This document shows positions 57,551 to 64,000 of a DNA stretch of 64,000 nucleotides, one piece after another. The stretch spans positions 42,516,492-42,580,491 of the forward strand of contig CM077600.1 of assembly GCA_039654915.1 (NCBI GenBank). The letters run 5' to 3'. The position numbers and the translations under genes were made by a program. This DNA is from Aquilaria yunnanensis. Taxonomy: Eukaryota > Streptophyta > Magnoliopsida > Malvales > Thymelaeaceae. A model generated the notes under the pieces. The model was not told the origin of the DNA and searched no databases. It saw only the letters and a list, made by a program, of their open reading frames with translations. Position 1 is the stretch's first letter. The number at the start of each line of letters is the position of its first letter.

Positions 57551-60500
57551 GTCCTTGACCTCGTTGCACTGGAATTGGTGATGCAGATCATGAATCCTAG
57601 GGTAGCAACGAGTGTAGTGGACTAATGAGTGAATACAGGTTATACCCTTCTGGATTGAGCAGCGAAGGATAGATAATGCAAGAACCAACACCAATTTTAG
57701 GTTTATGATTAACCGATTTCTCTAGGAAATTTAAAAATGATAGTAATTTAATAAAATTTGCAAGAGACTTAAAGGAATTAAAAAGGTGACGAATGGTCGG
57801 ATAACGGATCTAAGTGACTACCCTATTACCGGAGAATAAGTAGCATGATGAACAATAAAGAGATAGACAATGGCAATGCAGGCTGGGGTGGATCTCGGTC
57901 TTGATTAGTGTGGTGGGGAGCTCGGAGGGTGGTGGAAGAGAGAAGAAATAAAGTTTAAGGGGGATTTGTAGTGCGTACAAAAATATTTAGGGGTTAAGTT
58001 ATGATAAAATGTACTATATCATCATTAATGTAGAGTTGCCATGACAACTACATTTGTAGAGATGAATCAATTTGGTAATTATGCGGGTCCATGGACCCCC
58101 TTTTCAAAAAATATATATTAATAACATATATATAATTAAGTAATTGGACTTTTTAAATTTTTTAATGAACCTCCATAATTTTTATAATATCTACTTGAAT
58201 AAAATAATAGGTCTTTTTTGCTTTAACAAAAATAGAAAATAAATCAGTCTCTTATTTCCACTGACAATTGGGATAATGGAAAAAGTTCTACATTGGTCTT
58301 TCAACTTTCACACATTTTCTTATCTAGGTCTAGAACTTTTTTTTGCCACTCTTTTTCTTTAATTCAAAAGAAAAATTGTCAAACTAATTTGATAAAAGAT
58401 AAAGTTAATTAGCTAAGTAGAATATATATATATATATATATAAAGTTATAAGGGTGAAATGATTTTTGTCTCTTACATTATATATAACATAAATATTTTG
58501 CTCATCTTTTTCATAGTTTACATATTTTTTTAGTAGTTCAACCAATGACAGAAAAAAAGGATAAATTAGAGCTTTTTTCAATTTTTTGTCTAATTTTTTT
58601 CATTATTACATTATAGTATATGTGAACTTATAAGTTTCATCATTTAATATTAGAGTTTAATAATTATATATGTACTCAGACTATCCTTTAAAAAAATCCT
58701 GGATTCGCCACTGTAAATTTGTTATATTGTCATCCAAAATAACAAAAGTAGGGTATTTTCATTAAAAAATAGCGCTAATGATAGATTTAATTAAAAAAAA
58801 TAATAGTGATCAATCTGCATATTTTACAAATATAAGAGGTTAATTTGCCTCTTTCGCCCAGTTGAGAAAGAAAAAGAAGAAGAAAACATTAATTATCCAC
58901 GGTAAGCGAATCAATTGAATATAAGCAACGCTCATTTGTATGAACACAATGGAAGGAACATTGGGTTTTGTCGTTCGTACCAAAAAGAATGGGCTGAACC
59001 CAATATCGATCCAAGGACAAGCCCAGCGAGTTTCTTGTCAACAATGCCCATATATCTCATGGCCTTATAAATTTATAAAACCCAATAACTTGAAGAAAAT
59101 AGACTTCAATCCAAAAATCTATTTTTACAAACCCCACAGTTCCCACTTTATATTTTAATATTTATTATTATTATTTTTTTACGTTGGTCTCGAATCAATA
59201 TCATTTGGAGGTAATTAATATTTTGATTTTATAACTTACTCAACCCAAAACAAGAAAAATTAATGTAAAATTATTTTAAAAAAAAATCATAGCTAATTAA
59301 GATATAAGGTTTCAATAAGTATACAATTTAGAAAAATAGTGTATTTAATATAAAAATAAAAAATTTTAATATATTATTAATAATACTAAACGAACTAAAA
59401 TTTAGTACTGCGATCTAACCTACATTTTCTTTTGAGTATTAAAAAAAACATACATAATGAACCCTTAAAATTTTCTTTTTATTTGTGGAGATGGGCAGCA
59501 GCCGCATAAATTGTAAGAGGAATTGGAAAGGATGCGACCTCCAAGCTTCGTATGAGGGCATTATGAAGAATATTAGGATTGATCCATTCCAACGTAGCTC
59601 TCGATCCAGATACATCTAACTCTTTATCTTTTTGTTGGGACGTAAATTGGCTGGAATCTTGATCATAAAAATCAAAATCCAGCATATGATATCTGAACAT
59701 AAGAGACATAAGAGTTGGTTTGGATTTAAGGAAAGAAACATAAGAGAGATGAGGCAGCTTTTGCATTGCATCTAACTGGATCTGGACGGTGAGAGCTATA
59801 GATTAGTCGTTCAATGTCACTATGCAACGCAAGTTGCCATCAAATCAAAATGCTTACCGCCACTTTGTTTTAAAACTACGCGGTTATGCTTACGATGGCT
59901 CCAGTTCAGAAATGCTAATATTGATAATTCAAAGTGGCTTATTTTCATTTTTATAATTTTTTTGTCTGAAGTCAATATCATTTAATTATATATTTACTAA
60001 TTATTTTATAAATTTTAATCAACTAAAATAAAAAAGTTAAAAAAATGTTATTCAATAGATTATTATACTTATATAATATTATTAGCTTTCAAGTGACAAT
60101 AATTAACTCTGAGTACAAAATTAAAAATGAATCATTTTGAATTAATCCATTTTAATACTAAATGAACTGCATGTTAAATCTAATTTACATATACATACAT
60201 ACATATATATAGAGAGAGCATTGGTAACGGAGGCGGACCGTGATAATAGTTCGATCTCAGCCTTTTTTTCCTCTTTGAGTTAAACTGAAGTTGCAAGTCA
60301 AGCCTTTGGGGTTGTCTTCTTAAAACTAAGAAAATAAACAATAATGGAATAATTATGTTGATAAAGATGTATGTGAATTTGTTGTCTACATCCATCCTTC
60401 CTGGCAGCCAACCTCCAACAAGCACATGTGGATTGCGCGTAAATCCGTCGTCTTGTTTACCTAATGATTGCATTTATACGGGCCCTTTTCTCTTCTGCTC

Positions 60501-60606
60501 AAGATTTTAAATATCGTATTGAATAGTGTATATTTTTTTAAACAGTACAGTGCAGTATTTGTACCATATTACATTATTTTAAATGTACTGATTGTGTATG
60601 TACGTG

Positions 60607-60637
<31 letters not shown>

Positions 60638-60640
60638 ATG

Positions 60641-60673
<33 letters not shown>

Positions 60674-62069
60674 AAATGAAACATATCAATATATTAAATT
60701 TTTCAATATTCAACTCCAAGATTCAAGTCATTCATAAGACATAACAAGTTATTAACATATAAAAAGAATTAAAAAAACATAAGCAATCATCATTTTAACA
60801 TTTTTATCCATTAATCTAACAAATAAAAAACATAATAGAGTTCCTCTGAGAAAAAACATATTGAGGTGAACTACAAACAAATACAAAAAATAAGAGGAAT
60901 GAAATAGTTAAATATACATGAAAAAATAATTATTTATAACTGATACCCTAAAAAAATTTAGTAATCTTTAATTGGTTAAAAAACAGTTAAATTTTGGCAA
61001 AAGTAAAAATTAGAAGTTTTTTTTTTTGTAGTTAAAATAATACAAAATTGAGAGTTGAATGAGAGGAGGGTAGCTGTTGGGATGGGCGGAAAGTGGATGG
61101 GGCTTTTCAAACCAAGTTAGTAATAAAAATATTAATCACGTAAAATATAACAATGAGCAATAATAGGTGCAGTAGCTGGAGCTTCTTCTCCTATCCTTGG
61201 CATGGAGACCTTGAGTCCACTAGCTTCAATTTGTAGCGCATTTTGCACAACTACCACTTTGGAGCGCATTACGCCTGAGGAGTGAGACAACCGAAACGAG
61301 TATACCAATTGGTACACTTCGATACAGAAAAGATGAGACTAGATTTACTGGTTTAGTATCGTTTGGGATTAGTCAATGACAAACGGCTCAGAGGTATGGT
61401 ACGGTATTTAAAACACCTTCTCTTTCTTCTCATCTTCCATATATATATATATATTTTAAAAAAAACAAGAAGTTTTAACAGTATTAAACCTATAACGTAC
61501 GAACAAATGGTTGAAACACACATACACATATAGTTTTTTCAATTTAAGATTATTTCAGTTGAACTTTGATAATCTGCAGTCGTCTTCATAAAATTTGCAA
61601 TATTGAAACGTAGTGGGAGAGTTAATTAAATCCGTAAATGAGTACTAGACTAGTATATATATATGTGTGTTGGATCATCTTAGCTAAAGGAGAGGACGTT
61701 GTCGTCCTACCAACTTTTTTTTTTCTTTTTATGTTTCTTTCCTTTTTAATACATATATATAGAGAAGTTAAACGGTGAATGAGAATTTAAGCCCTTTTTT
61801 TTTTTTAATAATTATTACAATTTTTAACTACTAGATTTTGTTAAAAGAAGACATGCTACTCTTTACGAATGATTAAAAGTCAGTTTATATAAGTGCAATG
61901 CTTACACCGTTTACATCCAAAAGGCACCACATTATAAACTTAATTTGGAAAATATACAAATGTAGCGTATAATTTATTATCAGATACACAATTTGACCCC
62001 ATAAATTTCAGCTTTTGCATACATATTTCCTAAATAATTAATTATTGCAACTACTGATTAAAAGCTAAT
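57551..62069. other. AT-rich spacer with microsatellites and MITE pieces
   Basis: (TA)n runs lie at about 58424-58443, and (CT)n then (TA)n at about 60611-60675. Segment 59990-60175 resembles part of the MITE at 62070-62408. A 95-codon minus-strand frame (59766-59479: MQKLPHLSYVSFLKSKPTLM ... IYAAAAHLHK) has reasonable codon variety but no family I recognise, and could be an exon fragment. Confidence 0.4.
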
Positions 62070-62408
62070 TAATTCATTTTAACTTAAGTTAATTTAATAA
62101 AAAAATAACTTATTTTTATTTTTACATATTTTTTATATGAACCAATTTTATTTGGAAGACAATATTATGTAAATACAATAATCCACTTGAAAGTAAGTTT
62201 TCAGGATATTATTAAATTTTTATGAATTTTTTAATGCCTAAAATTAGAAAAATTCATAAAAATTTAATAAAATTATGAAAAGTATATTTTCAGTGAATTG
62301 TTATGACTACATAATTTTGGATTTTAAATAAAATTATTTTAGGTAAAAAAGATGTAAAATTAAAAATAAGTATTTTTTAATTAAATTAACTTAATTTAAA
62401 ACAAATTG
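62070..62408. mobile_element. foldback MITE, about 340 bp
   Basis: The left arm TTAAGTTAATTTAATAAAAA with TTATTTTTATTTTTACAT is mirrored by the right arm (complemented: TTAAGTTAATTTAATTAAAA with TTATTTTTAATTTTACAT). AT-rich, no coding. Similar segments lie near 33.5 and 60 kb. Confidence 0.65.
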
Positions 62409-62834
62409 GCTACAATATTTTTTTCCCATATTGCACTTGTTGTTAATTCTCTATCTACTAAAAAAATAACTAATTTAACTGTCTAATTGATGTTTCTAAC
62501 ACACACAAATTTTTTTTAGTTGACTTGATTTCTAAGTCTGTGTAACTTATCCCACACAATTTCAACATTGAAACTCATCAACAAGAAAAATTTTTATTAG
62601 ATTAAGATTGTGGCAACGTCGGGTTTTCGGGAGTCGCCACCAATCTGTTTACCTAGGTCGATTGGACACCTTAAAATTGGTCTGCGAGAGTTCGGGGATC
62701 GGGAGTACGGTTACGCTAAAACAACTTTGTTATAGCGCCCAAAATTGGCACCTTAGTTGATTTTAATTTTGTTTTACTTTGCTTTTAAATAATTTTCAGT
62801 TAATTTAGAAATTTTAACTGAATTAGTCGAAATG

Positions 62835-63045
62835 TGGATTTTTAAGTTAATTTGTATAGAAGTTTATACTTCCGAACCATGGACTCTGCCGAGTCATTTG
62901 GACACGGAATTTGACGAAATTTTAATCAATTTTATCCATATTGTAAAAATATGGATTTTTATCTTTTTATTTAATTTATTTATTTTAAAAGTTAATATTT
63001 TCCAAACCGTAGATCCTGCCGAATCATCCGGATATGGAAATTAAT
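62835..63045. repeat. approximately 120-bp repeat, 2 diverged copies
   Basis: The markers CCGAACCATGGACTCTGCCG and CCAAACCGTAGATCCTGCCG, each followed by a similar TCAT..GGA..CGGAA phrase, lie about 132 bases apart. Confidence 0.65.
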
Positions 63046-63139
63046 TTAAATTTAATTTATTATTAGTTATTTAATTAATTACTAAATGGCCCATGCAAAC
63101 TGAAATTTTCAATGTGTGATTTTCAATTATGTCAAACTA

Positions 63140-63900
63140 ATTTTAGATTAATCATTAAAGAATCTATCTAATTTAATCATGCTTAAGCTTAACATCAATT
63201 TCTAAACTAATTCATAACTTTAATAATCCAAACAACACTAAAAAAAAGTAAAACAATGGCTAATTTGTAAATCAGAACAATATTAGAGTCTCAAATATAC
63301 AAATCACATAAGACTAGGGGCAAATTATGTATTAAAAATATTTATCTAACCAAATCATACGATTATGCTTAGTAATAATTCTTTAAGTTTATTCATGCTC
63401 TTAATTAAATGAACAAACAAAGACATAAAAGAGAATAAACATTAATGGCCAAATTGCAATTCAAAACAACCTTAAAGTCTTAGACGAACAAATCAAATAA
63501 ATCCGAGGATAAATTATCTATTAAAATTACCTATCTAACCTAATCATATAATTAAGTTTAATGACAATTTCTAAGTTAGTTTATGCGTTTAATCATTTGA
63601 ACAAACAAAACACAAAATAAAGAACATAAGTAAATCAGAGATCAAGTTGTAAATCAAAACAAACTTAAAGTTTCAAATGAGCAAATCAGATAAATCCGAA
63701 GACAAATTATTTATATAAGCTAATCATATAGTTAAACTTAATGTTAATTGCTAAGTGAATTTTACACCTTTAATTAACTGAATAAACAAAAACATAAAAA
63801 AGGAAAATAAACATCAGTGACTAAATTGTAAGTCAAAACAAACTTAAAGTCTCAGATAAATCAAATAAATCTAGGGATTTAACTAGGATTAAGCCAAAAT
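63140..63900. repeat. approximately 180-bp tandem repeat, 4 or more copies
   Basis: The marker AATCAT followed by a TTAA.CTTAA.. phrase occurs at 63175, 63353, 63542 and 63722 (periods 178, 189, 180). Each unit also holds AACAAAC...ACATAAA, an AAACTTAAAGTCTC-type block and a GGGGCAAATTAT-type block. It probably continues past 64000. Confidence 0.85.
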
Positions 63901-64000
63901 TATAGACTTTCGGGTCAAATTCGGATCAACAACAGATCGATTTGCGAGCTGGGTTTCATTATTTAATTTTAATTTTTGTTTACTTTAAACAATTTTAAAT

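Larger units (their letters stand above)
62605..64000. mobile_element. Tat/Ogre-like retrotransposon non-coding region (partial)
   Basis: The phrase CGGGTTTTCGGGAGTCGCCA ... TCGGGAGTACGGTTACGCTA is one I associate with LTR or untranslated regions of plant Tat/Ogre-type elements. Two tandem repeat systems follow (next entries). The element continues beyond the window, so type and strand are tentative. Confidence 0.45.

Noticed and set aside
1..64000. CRISPR array, tRNA or rRNA gene
   Set aside because: The tandem repeats have no unique spacers, and GGTTCGAAT-like words (for example in the MULE near 32100) lack the rest of a tRNA. The sequence is plant nuclear.

Overview
This window is nuclear DNA of a flowering plant, most likely a eudicot. 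It is AT-rich, its genes have GT-AG introns, it carries plant-specific families (SDP1-type oil-body lipase, GASA peptide, CASP-like protein, UGT91-type glycosyltransferase), and it holds many plant transposon classes. There are no operons, ribosome binding sites or CRISPR arrays, and I saw no tRNA or rRNA gene. It is a gene-poor stretch: four genes look intact and the rest is decayed mobile DNA and gene fragments.

Layout. 1-4.1 kb: minus-strand remains of a Ty3/gypsy (Tat-like) retrotransposon, with gag, protease, RT and RNase H pieces all broken. 4.1-12.9 kb: AT-rich spacer with a 0.95-kb Mutator-like (MULE) element, microsatellites, a degenerate minisatellite and a Stowaway-like MITE. 12.9-17.0 kb: an intact SDP1-type triacylglycerol lipase gene (minus, three coding exons, 828 aa). 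17.5-20.7 kb: a dead hAT transposon. 21-23.2 kb: an LTR-like promoter region with minisatellites, a MULE end and a foldback element. 24.4-26.3 kb: an intact single-exon dyskerin/CBF5 gene (minus, 600 aa) with a telo-box and TATA box. 26.5-33 kb: a hAT MITE, direct duplications, a two-exon fragment of an organellar lysyl-tRNA synthetase, a Helitron-like 3' end, and a 1.09-kb MULE with very long inverted repeats and a perfect 9-bp target duplication. 33-40.5 kb: two hAT MITEs with perfect 8-bp target duplications and an Athila-like LTR with a CCTAGG-rich array. 40.6-41.1 kb: a small 81-aa gene with a TATA box and poly(A) signal. 42.8-43.7 kb: a four-exon GASA/snakin gene (minus, 131 aa), absent as a continuous ORF and rebuilt here from splice sites. 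44.7-47.2 kb: a CACTA-type element. 49.2-51 kb: a second CACTA element with a nested copia-type solo LTR. 51.05-51.95 kb: a broken UGT91-type pseudogene. 53.4-55.9 kb: a 2.5-kb gypsy solo LTR with a perfect TSD. 57.1-57.6 kb: a CASP-like (CASPL5C-type) pseudogene. 58-64 kb: spacer, MITEs, and Tat/Ogre-like non-coding DNA with a roughly 180-bp tandem repeat running off the end.

The intact genes do not form a pathway: SDP1 starts storage-oil breakdown, dyskerin modifies rRNA with H/ACA snoRNPs, GASA is a secreted cysteine-rich peptide, and the 81-aa protein is uncharacterised. I did not find a convincing new biological system. The most informative observations are the MULE whose two inverted repeats encode related peptides, the gene fragments (KARS, UGT91, CASPL5C) lying near transposon ends, and the nested insertions whose target duplications allow relative dating.
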